A stretch of DNA of 64,000 bases from Streptomyces sp. P3 (GTDB lineage: Bacteria > Actinomycetota > Actinomycetes > Streptomycetales > Streptomycetaceae). Below, one piece after another: positions 51,312 through 62,105 of this stretch. The notes under the pieces were generated by a model. The model was not told where the DNA came from. It ran no database searches and saw only the letters and a program-made list of their open reading frames with translations. A program made the position numbers and the translations under genes. Each line of letters starts with the position of its first letter. Within the stretch, counting starts at the first letter, position 1. The stretch is taken from contig NZ_CP028369.1 in assembly GCF_003032475.1 (NCBI RefSeq), positions 3,100,001 through 3,164,000 on the forward strand, given 5' to 3'.

Positions 51312-51668
51312 ATGGCCGCAGGAGGCTTCTGCAAGCTGCCCGACGGCATGGTGGTGGTGGCGCTGAACCTGCCCCGCCCCGCGGCCCGGGAGGGCCTCAC
51401 GGCCCCCTCCACGGGCGTCCGCTTCCTCGTCCACGCACACAACCGCGCACGGGCCCTGACCCGGCTGCGCAACCTGGGTCTGCGGGCGGTCTACCTGCGC
51501 GGCAACGCCGCGCCCCCGACCCCCGACGAGATCACGGCCGTCCTGCACCACCCGGACGGCCTGGTCTGGCGCACCACCCCTGACAACGGTGTCCCCGTCG
51601 CCGGCGGGCCCGCGGGCCCCCAGCTGTGGCGCCCCGTCCGCGCCCTGCTCGACTCCGTGGCGGCGTAG
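51312..51668 (+). CDS. Small actinobacterial protein of unknown function
   Basis: 118 residues (MAAGGFCKLPDGMVVVALNL start). An alpha/beta pattern: GVRFLVHAHNRARALTRLRN, LGLRAVYLRGN and EITAVLHHPDGLVWR. G/C-rich, host-like codon use. A 47-codon frame starting at ATG 51223 overlaps its start in another phase. Convergent with the Mec-like gene. No family recognised. Confidence 0.65.
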   Translation: MAAGGFCKLPDGMVVVALNLPRPAAREGLTAPSTGVRFLVHAHNRARALTRLRNLGLRAVYLRGNAAPPTPDEITAVLHHPDGLVWRTTPDNGVPVAGGPAGPQLWRPVRALLDSVAA

Positions 51669-51696
51669 CGGCCCCGGCCCGCCGCCCCGGGGCGGT

Positions 51697-52119
51697 TCAG
51701 CGCGCCTCCGTCACCCGGACGTCCTCCTCCGTGACCACCCCGTCCACGATGCGGAACGAGCGGAACTGGAACTCGCCGAGGCCGTCGGTGTCGGCGGTGG
51801 AGACCAGGACGTAGTGCGCGCCGGGCTCGTTGGCGTAGGAGATGTCGGTGCGGGAGGGGTAGGCCTCGGTCGCGGTGTGGGAGTGGTAGATGATCACCGG
51901 CTCCTCGTCGCGGTCGTCCATCTCGCGGTACAGCTTCAGCAGGTCGCCCGAGTCGAACTCGTAGAACGTGGGGGACATGGCCGCGTTCAGCATCGGCACG
52001 AAGCGCTCGGGGCGGTCCGTGCCCGCCGGGCCCGCGACCACGCCGCACGCCTCGTCGGGGTGGTCCTTGCGCGCGTGGGCGACGATCCGGTCGTGCAGGT
52101 CCTGGGTGATGGTCAGCAT
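51697..52119 (-). CDS. mec: JAMM/MPN metalloprotease, Mec-type CysO-cysteine hydrolase
   Basis: 140 residues. JAMM zinc motif: the upstream Glu is in HPDEACGVVAG, and HSHTATEAYPSRTD gives His-x-His-x7-Ser-x2-Asp. M. tuberculosis Mec+ releases cysteine from the CysO-cysteine adduct made by CysM. CysO and CysM homologues are encoded 5.4 kb away in this window, so the same role is likely. ATG 52119 has no ribosome site but TATCCT lies 7 bases upstream, suggesting a leaderless transcript. Confidence 0.88.
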   Translation of the reverse strand: MLTITQDLHDRIVAHARKDHPDEACGVVAGPAGTDRPERFVPMLNAAMSPTFYEFDSGDLLKLYREMDDRDEEPVIIYHSHTATEAYPSRTDISYANEPGAHYVLVSTADTDGLGEFQFRSFRIVDGVVTEEDVRVTEAR

Positions 52120-52139
52120 GGTCGCCAGGATAAGCAAAG

Positions 52140-52176
52140 GGGCCGTTCCGTACCGAGGAGTGGTACGGAACGGCCC
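52140..52176 (-). terminator. Terminator of the amino-acid permease
   Basis: Perfect 15-bp arms (52140-52154 and 52162-52176, GGGCCGTTCCGTACC on the left) with a 7-base loop, followed on the minus strand by CTTTGCTT. It also overlaps the mec promoter region. Confidence 0.82.
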
Positions 52177-52263
52177 ACATCGCGGACGGCCCGGGCGTCC
52201 CGCCGCAGGGGGCGCCACGAGAGCTCCCTGCGGCACGACGCCCGGGCGGAGTCCGGACGTCGG

Positions 52264-53697
52264 TCAGCCGACCTTCTCGAACTCCGGCTCGCGCCGGGTG
52301 GTGACCTGCGGGTTGCGGCTCTTGAGGACCGCCCAGCCGACACCGAGGGCGGCAGCCCAGCCGGCCATCACGTACAGACAGACCCGCGAGTCGGCGTCGT
52401 ACGCGATCAGGCCGGTGACGAAGAGCAGGAACACGATGGCCACCCAGCTGAACGCCGAGCCGCCCGGGGCCGGGAAGCCGGACGCGGGCAGCCGGCCCGC
52501 GACCACCGCACGGCGGTACAGGACGTGGCTGACCAGGATCATCAGCCAGGTCCAGATGCCGGCCGCGGTGGCGACGGAGGTGACGTAGCCGAAGGCCTTC
52601 TCCGGGACGACGTAGTTGAGGATCACGCCGATGCCCATGAACAGCACCGAGATCGTGATGCCGAAGGCCGGCGTCTTGGACGAGGACAGCCGGCGGAACA
52701 CCGCCGGGGCCTCGCCGCTGTCGGCCAGGTTGCGCAGCATGCGGCCGGTCGAGTACATGCCGGAGTTGCAGGAGGACAGCGCGGCCGTCAGCACGACGAA
52801 GTTGACGATGCCCGCGCCCGCCGGAATGCCGATCTTCGCGAAGGCCGCGACGAAGGGCGAGACGCCGGGCGCGAACTCGGTCCACTTCACCACGCACAGG
52901 ATGACGGTGAGCGCGCCGACGTAGAACAGCGCGATCCGCCACGGCAGCGTGTTGATGGCCTTCGGAAGGGTCTTCTCCGGGTTCTCCGACTCGCCGGCCG
53001 TGACGCCGACCAGCTCGACCGCGAGGTAGGCGAACATGACGCCCTGCAGGGTCATCAGGGACGAGCCGACGCCCTTGGGGAAGAAGCCGTCGAAGGCCCA
53101 CAGGTTGGACACCGCGGCCGTGTCGCCGGCCGAGCTGAAGCCGAAGGTGAGGACGCCCAGACCGATGACGATCATGCCGATCAGCGCGGTGACCTTGACC
53201 ATCGAGAACCAGAACTCGAGCTCTCCGAACACCTTCACGGAGATCAGGTTCACCCCGAAGAGGATCACCAGGAAGGCCAGGGCCGTGACCCACCGGGGAA
53301 CGGCCGGGAACCAGTAGTTGACGTAGATCGCGGCGGCCGTCAGCTCGGCCATGCCGGTGACGACCCACATCAGCCAGTACGTCCAGCCGGTGAAGTACCC
53401 GAAGAACGGGCCGAGGAACTCGCGGGAGTACTCCGCGAACGAGCCCGACACCGGGCGGTAGAGCAGCAGCTCGCCGAGCGCCCGCATGATGAAGAAGACG
53501 ATCGCGCCGGCGAGGGCGTACATCACGATGAGACTGGGACCGGCCTTGGCGATGTTCGCCCCGGCGCCCAGGAAGAGACCGACGCCGATGGCGCCGCCGA
53601 TCGCGATCATCTGGACCTGGCGGCTGCCGAGCCCGCGTTCGTACCCCTCTTCGGGAGTGTCAGTGACGGCGGTGTCAGTGACCTTCTCAGAGGACAT
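52264..53697 (-). CDS. APC-family amino-acid permease
   Basis: 477 residues, twelve hydrophobic segments. The substrate-site helix 1 reads IAIGGAIGVGLFLGAGANIA, and PSLIVMYALAGAIVFFIMRA with LGELLLYRPVSGSFAEY follows, the amino-acid-transporter signature of the GabP/CycA/AnsP group. Substrate not determined. ATG 53697 is taken; an ATG at 53718 would add seven residues. Single gene with its own terminator. It separates mec from the downstream block. Confidence 0.88.
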   Translation of the reverse strand: MSSEKVTDTAVTDTPEEGYERGLGSRQVQMIAIGGAIGVGLFLGAGANIAKAGPSLIVMYALAGAIVFFIMRALGELLLYRPVSGSFAEYSREFLGPFFGYFTGWTYWLMWVVTGMAELTAAAIYVNYWFPAVPRWVTALAFLVILFGVNLISVKVFGELEFWFSMVKVTALIGMIVIGLGVLTFGFSSAGDTAAVSNLWAFDGFFPKGVGSSLMTLQGVMFAYLAVELVGVTAGESENPEKTLPKAINTLPWRIALFYVGALTVILCVVKWTEFAPGVSPFVAAFAKIGIPAGAGIVNFVVLTAALSSCNSGMYSTGRMLRNLADSGEAPAVFRRLSSSKTPAFGITISVLFMGIGVILNYVVPEKAFGYVTSVATAAGIWTWLMILVSHVLYRRAVVAGRLPASGFPAPGGSAFSWVAIVFLLFVTGLIAYDADSRVCLYVMAGWAAALGVGWAVLKSRNPQVTTRREPEFEKVG

Positions 53698-54032
53698 GTG
53701 TGGTGCGCCTTTCTCCATGCCGATCCGGACCTCTGGTCGGCCTCGGATCGGGTTTCGATCCCCCCGGACTGATGGAGCGATGCCTGGCCGGCGATCAACC
53801 GGCTCGGTGGCGCACCCGGCGGAACATACGGGTGGTGTTCGCCGGGCGGTCGTGAAGATCTATCACGCCCGAAACATCGATCAGCGGCGGGACGTGTGGC
53901 GCACGACACCAGAAGAAGCGGATGAACGTGACACAAAGAGGACACTCCCGGCCGTCGCGGTGACGCGATCGTTATCCGGATTTGAGCGTCCTCTGAGCGA
54001 ACGGGAAATGTGGAGGAACCGCCGCACAACGG
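53698..54032. other. Intergenic region upstream of the permease
   Basis: 335 bp, no gene seen. An imperfect inverted repeat (CCCGGCGGAAC near 53817 against GTTCGCCGGG near 53840) may be the operator of the permease. A moderately A/T-rich stretch with CGTTATCCGG lies near 53970. Confidence 0.45.
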
Positions 54033-54641
54033 CTACGGCAGCAGGGTCGTCACCAGGGTCTCCTGGAGGCCGCCCAGCCACAGGTACGCCATCACCATCG
54101 GCTTGCGGGGGTCCTCGTCCGGCAGCCGGTAGAGAAGGTCGGTGTCCTCCTCGTCGGTGATCTCCAGCCGGGAGCCGATCGCCAGCCGCAGGTCGTTGAG
54201 CGCCCGCAGCCACTGCTGGGACTCCTGCGGCGTCAGCTTCAGCACCGTCCCGCCCCCGGCGGCCGCCTCGGAGGCCAGCGTGTCCAGCGAGCGGACCACG
54301 GTGAGGGCGTTCTCCCGCTTGCCGGCCCGCAGGTCGTTCTCCGTGTACCGGCGGAACTCGGCGGAGTGCTCCTTCTGCTCGTCCGCCTCCCGCGGGTCCG
54401 CAGTGGCCTGCGGGTCGGTGTAGGCGTCCGGGAACAGCCTTCTGAGCACGGGATCGGCGGGCGGCTCGCTCGGCCCCTCGGCGAAGAGCTCGGCGAGCGG
54501 GTCGTCGGGGGCGTCCTCGGCGGGGCCCGGGCCGATCAGCTCCAGGAGCTGCACGGCCAGCGACCGGATGATGGAGATCTCGACGTCGTCGAGCGCGACG
54601 GCCGCGCCGCCGCCGGGGAGCGGTTCGAAGTGTCCAGGCAT
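54033..54641 (-). CDS. DUF2017 family protein
   Basis: 202 residues from ATG 54641 (MPGHFEPLPGGGAAVALDDV). ISIIRSLAVQLLELIGPG and VLRRLFPDAYTDPQATADPR, then LTPQESQQWLRALNDLRLAI, are the DUF2017 pattern. The family is confined to actinobacteria and nearly always follows clpS (as Rv1332 follows Rv1331). It starts 11 bp after clpS stops, so the two form an operon. A role in N-degron proteolysis is a guess from linkage. Confidence 0.85.
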   Translation of the reverse strand: MPGHFEPLPGGGAAVALDDVEISIIRSLAVQLLELIGPGPAEDAPDDPLAELFAEGPSEPPADPVLRRLFPDAYTDPQATADPREADEQKEHSAEFRRYTENDLRAGKRENALTVVRSLDTLASEAAAGGGTVLKLTPQESQQWLRALNDLRLAIGSRLEITDEEDTDLLYRLPDEDPRKPMVMAYLWLGGLQETLVTTLLP

Positions 54642-54652
54642 ATGAGGGGAGG

Positions 54653-54970
54653 CTACTTCCGGTCCTGCTGGAGGGTGGCCCACAGGCCGTACCCGTGCAT
54701 GGCCTGCACGTCGCGTTCCATCTCCTCGCGGGAACCGCTGGAGACGACCGCCCGGCCCTTGTGGTGGACGTCGAGCATGAGCTTGGTGGCCTTGTCCTTG
54801 GAGTAGCCGAAGTACGCCTGGAAGACGTACGTCACGTAGCTCATGAGGTTGACCGGGTCGTTGTGGACGATCGTGACCCAGGGGACGTCCGGCTCGGGTA
54901 CGGCGAAGACCTCCTCCGCCGACTCGGTGCGTTCGATCTCAAGGGGAGCGGGTGACGTCACAAGGCCCAT
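54653..54970 (-). CDS. clpS: ATP-dependent Clp protease adaptor ClpS
   Basis: 105 residues from ATG 54970. The ClpS core is intact: [20 protein letters not shown] with the Asn-Asp-Pro motif that binds the N-terminal residue of substrates, then [20 protein letters not shown], and HGYGLWATL at the end. It delivers N-degron substrates to ClpC/ClpA. Divergent from pncB with 56 bp between starts. Confidence 0.93.
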   Translation of the reverse strand: MGLVTSPAPLEIERTESAEEVFAVPEPDVPWVTIVHNDPVNLMSYVTYVFQAYFGYSKDKATKLMLDVHHKGRAVVSSGSREEMERDVQAMHGYGLWATLQQDRK

Positions 54971-55013
54971 GCTGCCACGCCACACCAAAATCGTCACACC
55001 GACGAAAAGGGGG

Positions 55014-55019
55014 TAGCAT
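55014..55019 (+). promoter_or_regulatory. -10 box of pncB (near-leaderless)
   Basis: TAGCAT ends 7 bp before the pncB ATG at 55027 and no ribosome site intervenes, so translation is probably from a leaderless mRNA. Confidence 0.5.
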
Positions 55020-55026
55020 CCTCGTC

Positions 55027-56373
55027 ATGAACACAGCGGACCTTGGGCTGCCGGTGCGAGTCCCGTCGACGGCGCTCTTCACGGACCAGTACGAGCTGAC
55101 GATGCTGCAGGCCGCGTTGAAGGCGGGCACCGCCGAACGACGCAGCGTGTTCGAGGTCTTCACCCGCCGGCTGCCTGACGGCCGGCGCTACGGCGTCGTC
55201 GCCGGTACCGGCCGGGTCCTGGACGCGGTGGAGAACTTCCGCTTCGACCCCGACCTCCTCGGCTTCCTGCGCGAACGCGCCATCGTCGACGAGGCCACCC
55301 TCGACTGGCTCGCCGGATACCGCTTCTCGGGTGACATCAGCGGCTACCCCGAGGGCGAGGTCTACTTCCCCGGCTCGCCGATCATGCGCGTCGAGGGCTC
55401 CTTCGCCGAATGCGTCCTCCTCGAGACCGTCATCCTCTCCATCCTCAACCACGACTCCGCGATCGCCGCCGCGGCCTCCCGCATGTCCTCCGCCGCCGGC
55501 GAACGCCCCCTCATCGAGATGGGCGCCCGCCGCACCCACGAACTCGCCGCGGTCGCCGCCGCCCGCGCCGCCTACGTCGGCGGCTTCACCACCACCTCCG
55601 ACCTCGCCGCAGGCTTCCGCTACGGCATCCCCACCGTCGGCACCAGCGCCCACGCCTTCACCCTGCTGCACGACACCGAGCGGGACGCCTTCCGGGCGCA
55701 GATCGACTCCCTCGGCCGGGGCACCACCCTCCTCGTGGACACCTACGACGTCGCCGAAGCCGTCCGCACCGCCGTCGAGGTCGCAGGCCCCGAGCTCGGC
55801 GCCGTCCGCATCGACTCCGGCGACCTCCTCCTCGTCGCCCACCGGGTACGCCAGCAACTCGACGACCTCGGCGCCACCGACACCCGCATCATCGTCACCT
55901 CCGACCTCGACGAGTACGCCATCGCCTCCCTCGCCGCGGCCCCCGTGGACGCCTACGGGGTCGGCACCCAGCTCGTCACCGGCTCCGGACACCCCACGGC
56001 CTCCATGGTCTACAAACTCGTCGCCCGCGCCGAGTCCGACGACCCGTCCGCGCCGCTCGTCCCGGTGGCGAAGAAGTCGTCCGGCGGCAAGACGTCGGTC
56101 GGCGGCCGCAAGTGGGCCGCCCGCCGCCTCGACGCGTACGGCGTCGCCGAGGCCGAGATCGTCGGCACCGGCGACGTCCCCGCCGAGCTGGCCGACCGCC
56201 AGCTCCTCGTCGACCTCGTCAGGTCCGGCGAGGTCGTCGCCCGCGAGCCGCTCGACGCCGTCCGCGACCGCCACACGGCCGCCCGCGCCGGCCTCCCCCT
56301 GTCCGCCACCCAGCTCTCCCGCGGCGAACCCGTCCTCCCCACGGAGTATCTGCACTGCCCGTCGGGTAACTAG
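55027..56373 (+). CDS. pncB: Nicotinate phosphoribosyltransferase
   Basis: 448 residues. Converts nicotinate and PRPP to nicotinate mononucleotide in NAD salvage. Motifs: FTDQYELTMLQAALKAG at the start, then RPLIEMGARRTHELAAVAAA with the catalytic His region, and GTSAHAFTLLHDTERDAF. Its product precursor, nicotinate, comes from the nicotinamidase encoded 206 bp downstream, so the two enzymes form a salvage pair. Divergent from clpS. Confidence 0.94.
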   Translation: MNTADLGLPVRVPSTALFTDQYELTMLQAALKAGTAERRSVFEVFTRRLPDGRRYGVVAGTGRVLDAVENFRFDPDLLGFLRERAIVDEATLDWLAGYRFSGDISGYPEGEVYFPGSPIMRVEGSFAECVLLETVILSILNHDSAIAAAASRMSSAAGERPLIEMGARRTHELAAVAAARAAYVGGFTTTSDLAAGFRYGIPTVGTSAHAFTLLHDTERDAFRAQIDSLGRGTTLLVDTYDVAEAVRTAVEVAGPELGAVRIDSGDLLLVAHRVRQQLDDLGATDTRIIVTSDLDEYAIASLAAAPVDAYGVGTQLVTGSGHPTASMVYKLVARAESDDPSAPLVPVAKKSSGGKTSVGGRKWAARRLDAYGVAEAEIVGTGDVPAELADRQLLVDLVRSGEVVAREPLDAVRDRHTAARAGLPLSATQLSRGEPVLPTEYLHCPSGN

Positions 56374-56376
56374 TGC

Positions 56377-56434
56377 CGTGTCCGCGAAGTGACGTCCTCG
56401 GCCCCCGGGGGCCGGGCGGGACTCCGCGGACACG
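56377..56434. terminator. Nested hairpin after pncB
   Basis: CGTGTCCGCG (56377-56386) pairs with CGCGGACACG (56425-56434); inside it CGGCCCCC/GGGGGCCG forms a second stem. It starts 4 bp past the pncB stop. Confidence 0.6.
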
Positions 56435-56578
56435 ACCTGGACCCCGAGCCCGGCGTGCGGGAGCGCGCCGGGCCCTCGCCCGCCCCCTCCCGTACCGTCG
56501 GCAAAGTCTCTAGGCTCAATTACTTCACCCTCCTCCGGCTCGGAAGAACCGGTGGACCCCCACCGAAGGACACCGCCC

Positions 56579-57163
56579 ATGCGCCGCGCCTTGATCGTCG
56601 TAGACGTGCAGAACGACTTCTGCGAGGGAGGCAGCCTCGCGGTGGCCGGCGGTGCCGACGTGGCCGCCGCCATCACCGAACTGATCGGCCAGGCCCCCGC
56701 CGGATACCGGCACGTCGTGGCCACCCGCGACCACCACATCGCGCCCGGCGGCCACTTCGCCGACAACCCCGACTACGTCCACTCCTGGCCCGCGCACTGC
56801 GTCGCCGGCACCGAGGGCGTCGGCTTCCACCCCAACTTCGCCCCGGCCGTCGCCTCCGGCGCCGTCGACGCCGTCTTCTCCAAGGGCGAATACGCGGCCG
56901 CCTACAGCGGCTTCGAGGGCACCGACGAGAACGGCGTCAGCCTGGGCGACTGGCTGCGGGACCGGCAGATCGACGAGGTCGACGTGGTCGGCATCGCCAC
57001 CGACCACTGCGTCCGGGCCACCGCCCTGGACGCAGCCCGCGCGGGCCTGCGCACCCAGGTCCTGCTGTCCCTCACCGCCGGCGTGGCCGAGGACACCACC
57101 GACCGCGCCCTGGAGGACATGCGCGCGGCGGGCGTCCACCTGACGGGAAAGCCCGTCGTCTGA
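56579..57163 (+). CDS. pncA: Nicotinamidase
   Basis: 194 residues. Hydrolyses nicotinamide to nicotinate. The catalytic triad is visible: Asp in LIVVDVQNDFCEGGSL, Lys in VFSKGEYAAAYSGFEG, Cys in VGIATDHCVRATALDAA. The metal-binding Asp/His residues are in RDHHIAPGGHF. Relatives of this enzyme activate pyrazinamide. ATG 56579. TAGGCT at 56511-56516 may be its -10 box. Confidence 0.94.
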   Translation: MRRALIVVDVQNDFCEGGSLAVAGGADVAAAITELIGQAPAGYRHVVATRDHHIAPGGHFADNPDYVHSWPAHCVAGTEGVGFHPNFAPAVASGAVDAVFSKGEYAAAYSGFEGTDENGVSLGDWLRDRQIDEVDVVGIATDHCVRATALDAARAGLRTQVLLSLTAGVAEDTTDRALEDMRAAGVHLTGKPVV

Positions 57164-57331
57164 CCTGCCCGCCGCGCCGGGACACGCCACACGGGGCGAA
57201 TCCGGCACCCGCCCGGCGGGCCGCCGCACCGCAAAGGCCTCCAACGGCGCGATCCCACGCCCCGGACGCATCCCGTCCACCATATGGGATCACACTCCGG
57301 ACGCCCGACCGGGAATCGATACGATGAGCCC

Positions 57332-57427
57332 ATGGTTCTGAACGACGTGAGCGACAAGACGCCGGGCGCACTGCTCGTGGCGCGGCTGCACGTCGACCTG
57401 TGCAGGCTCGCCAGCGCCATCTGTTGA
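57332..57427 (+). CDS. Cys-containing leader peptide upstream of cysO-cysM
   Basis: 31 codons, ending in ...LHVDLCRLASAIC and stop. TACGAT (57320-57325) ends 6 bp before the ATG, so the transcript is probably leaderless. Short frames ending in this 'RLHVDLxRxxSAxC' pattern recur before Streptomyces sulfur genes, and Cys codons near the stop suit ribosome-mediated attenuation by cysteine supply. The true start could be an internal GTG (57377). cysO begins 90 bp downstream. Confidence 0.65.
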   Translation: MVLNDVSDKTPGALLVARLHVDLCRLASAIC

Positions 57428-57516
57428 CGCAGGCCCTGCCGCCGTGGGCCGTGAGCCGCGGCGTCCCACACGCACGTATTCGCGCTGCCCACACCTTCCG
57501 ACAGGAGCCCTCAGCC

Positions 57517-58762
<1,246 letters not shown>

Positions 58763-58899
58763 ACCACGGACACCGGTCCGTGGGACGCGGACCCGCGCCG
58801 CCCGCGGGCCGCAGGCGCGCAAGGCACGCAAGGGTCCGCCGCGCGCGGCGGACGGAGGGGCCGGGGGCCCCGGGGACACCCGGACCAGGACGGCGGACC

Positions 58900-59466
58900 T
58901 CAGGCGGTCAGATGACGGACCTGGTCCCACAGGGCCGGGTCCACGACCCCCACCCGGCGCCGGAACTCCCGCACCGGGACCTGGCGCAGCTCCTCCGTCT
59001 CCAGGAAACTCGGCCGCCCCCGCGCGTCCCCGACCGCGCCCGGCGGCAGCCGGATCACCCCGGGCCGCTCGTCACGGTACTTACTGGTGATCTTCGCGAC
59101 CGTCACCCGGTTACCGCGCACCGCCAGCACCAGGCACGGCCGGTCCTTGGCCCGCCCGTCCCCCGCCGCCGCACCGCCCGGCGCCGCCCCGGATCCGGGG
59201 CCACGGGGCGAGTCCCGCCGGCCCGCCCCCCGCGCTGCCGGCCCGTCCTCGTACGGCACGTTCGCCCACCAGATCTCCGCCGGTTGCGGCCGCCCCGCGC
59301 GATTACGCCCCCGCGCCGGCCGTCCCGCCGCCGGACGCTTCGGCCGACCCGGCGGCCGGGTCCCGTCTCCTCGCGGACGCCGCCCGCGACCCCAGCCGTC
59401 CACGAGCGCGGCGACCAGCGCCAGCAGTACCACCGCGGCGAGCGCGAGCCACCAGGACGTGTCCAT
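58900..59466 (-). CDS. Membrane-anchored PemK/MazF-like protein
   Basis: 188 residues. An N-terminal helix (SWWLALAAVVLLALVAALVD) is followed by an Arg/Pro/Gly-rich linker and then a PemK-type domain: AEIWWANVPYEDG, RPCLVLAVRGNRVTVAKITS and GVVDPALWDQVRHL. In MazF toxins this fold cleaves RNA. No antitoxin gene adjoins, and the membrane anchor is unusual, so an antitoxin-free housekeeping role is possible. Convergent with cysM. Confidence 0.8.
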   Translation of the reverse strand: MDTSWWLALAAVVLLALVAALVDGWGRGRRPRGDGTRPPGRPKRPAAGRPARGRNRAGRPQPAEIWWANVPYEDGPAARGAGRRDSPRGPGSGAAPGGAAAGDGRAKDRPCLVLAVRGNRVTVAKITSKYRDERPGVIRLPPGAVGDARGRPSFLETEELRQVPVREFRRRVGVVDPALWDQVRHLTA

Positions 59467-59726
59467 ACGACGACGTTACCGGCGGCCCCACCAGCGCGCG
59501 ACCATCAACGCGCGCCCCGTCCTGCACCCCGCGCGCCCCTGGTCCAGCCGAACCGGTGACAGCACAGGTGAGTTCGCCCACAACGGCCCCTGGCGGAGGA
59601 GCGACCCGGGGTTTTGCGCCTTACGCTCGACGAACCGCACGACCCCCGTCGCCCCATGTGACGATCATTCGTTCACGGTCCCTCCCGGACCCTTCCCGGT
59701 TACCCGCCAGCGGAGGTTTCTGCTTT

Positions 59727-60479
59727 ATGAAGCTCACCGTCGTCGGCTGCTCGGGGTCGTTCCCCTCCGCGGAATCGGCCTGCTCGAGCTACCTCGTAGA
59801 GGCCGACGGCTTCCGGTTGCTTCTCGACATGGGCAACGGCGCCCTGGGCGAGCTGCAGCGCCACTGCGGTCTCTACGACCTCGACGCGATCTTCCTGAGC
59901 CATCTGCACGCCGACCACTGCATCGACATGTGCGCGTACTTCGTCGCGCGCTACTACCGGCACGACGGCGGGCGCTGCGACCCCATCCCGGTCTACGGCC
60001 CCGAGGGCACCGAGCACCGCCTGACCACCGCCTACGCCGACACCCCCTCGGCCTCCTCCATGAGCGAGGTCTTCGACTTCCACACGGTCAAGCCGTCGAC
60101 CTTCGACATCGGCCCCTTCACCGTGCACACGGAACGGGTCGCCCACCCGGTGGAGGCCTACGGCATCCGCGTCGAACACGGCGGCAGATCGCTGACGTAC
60201 TCCGGCGACACCGGCGTCAGCCCCGCACTGCTGGAACTCGCCCGCGACACGGACCTGTTCCTCTGCGAAGCCGCCTTCACCCACGGCAAGGAGGACATCC
60301 CCGACCTGCACCTCAACGGCCGCGAGGCCGGCGAGACGGCGAGCCGGGCGGGCGCGCGCAAGCTCGTGCTGACCCACATCCCGCCGTGGACCGACCCCCA
60401 GGTCAACCTCGAGGACGCCCGCGCGGTGTTCGACGGCCCGGTGGAACTGGCCGCGCCACGGCAGACGTACGAGATCTGA
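59727..60479 (+). CDS. Metallo-beta-lactamase-fold hydrolase (Rv1339-like, possible cyclic-nucleotide phosphodiesterase)
   Basis: 250 residues. Metal site HxHxDH in FLSHLHADHCIDMCAYF; further ligands in LTYSGDTGVSPALL and LVLTHIPPWTDP. Gene neighbourhood (pncB, clpS, DUF2017, mec, cysO, cysM) parallels M. tuberculosis Rv1330c-Rv1339, in which the last gene encodes an atypical class II cAMP phosphodiesterase. The same activity is inferred, not shown. GGAGG is 10 bases before ATG 59727. Confidence 0.85.
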   Translation: MKLTVVGCSGSFPSAESACSSYLVEADGFRLLLDMGNGALGELQRHCGLYDLDAIFLSHLHADHCIDMCAYFVARYYRHDGGRCDPIPVYGPEGTEHRLTTAYADTPSASSMSEVFDFHTVKPSTFDIGPFTVHTERVAHPVEAYGIRVEHGGRSLTYSGDTGVSPALLELARDTDLFLCEAAFTHGKEDIPDLHLNGREAGETASRAGARKLVLTHIPPWTDPQVNLEDARAVFDGPVELAAPRQTYEI

Positions 60480-60496
60480 ACCCCCGACACGTCGGA

Positions 60497-60536
60497 CGAA
60501 GACCCCCGGAGCGGTTCAGGGCTCCGGGGGTCTTCG
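60497..60536. terminator. Bidirectional terminator between the MBL gene and nagE2
   Basis: Perfect 16-bp arms (60497-60512 and 60521-60536, GAAGACCCCCGGAGC in the left arm) with an 8-base loop, between convergent genes. Confidence 0.88.
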
Positions 60537-60575
60537 CGTGTCGCGCGGGGGAGGGCGCGCGGGCGAGGGTGTCGC

Positions 60576-61883
<1,308 letters not shown>

Positions 61884-61901
61884 AGACTTCCTCCATCGGT
61901 G

Positions 61902-61932
61902 ATGGTCTACACCACTCAGTGGTGTAGACCAT
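61902..61932. promoter_or_regulatory. Double DasR site (dre) upstream of nagE2
   Basis: ATGGTCTACACCACT (61902-61916), a single C, and AGTGGTGTAGACCAT (61918-61932) form a perfect 31-bp palindrome. Each half is itself a dre (TGGTCTACACCA). DasR represses GlcNAc genes until glucosamine-6-phosphate accumulates (known). Confidence 0.85.
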
Positions 61933-62036
61933 GTTCTAGCACGATGGTGGCGATATAAGGAACCCGTCAAACACGCAACCGACGAACTACGTCCCGTGCC
62001 CGATCTTGGACGTTCCTGCCGTGACGCCCCGCACGC

Positions 62037-62073
62037 GCGAGGGCCCCCGGAACCGAGTTCCGGGGGCCCTCGC
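62037..62073 (-). terminator. Terminator of nagE1
   Basis: Perfect 17-bp arms (62037-62053 and 62057-62073, GCGAGGGCCCCCGGAAC on the left) with a 3-base loop, 33 bp past the nagE1 stop. It isolates nagE1 from nagE2. Confidence 0.85.
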
Positions 62074-62105
62074 CCAGCACCGCAACCGGCGCCGCGGACC
62101 TCCGC

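Noticed and set aside
51223..51366. 47-codon frame (Asp/Ala/Thr-rich start) before the 118-residue gene
   Set aside because: Low-complexity, overlaps the better-supported gene and ends in a run of Trp; no ribosome site.
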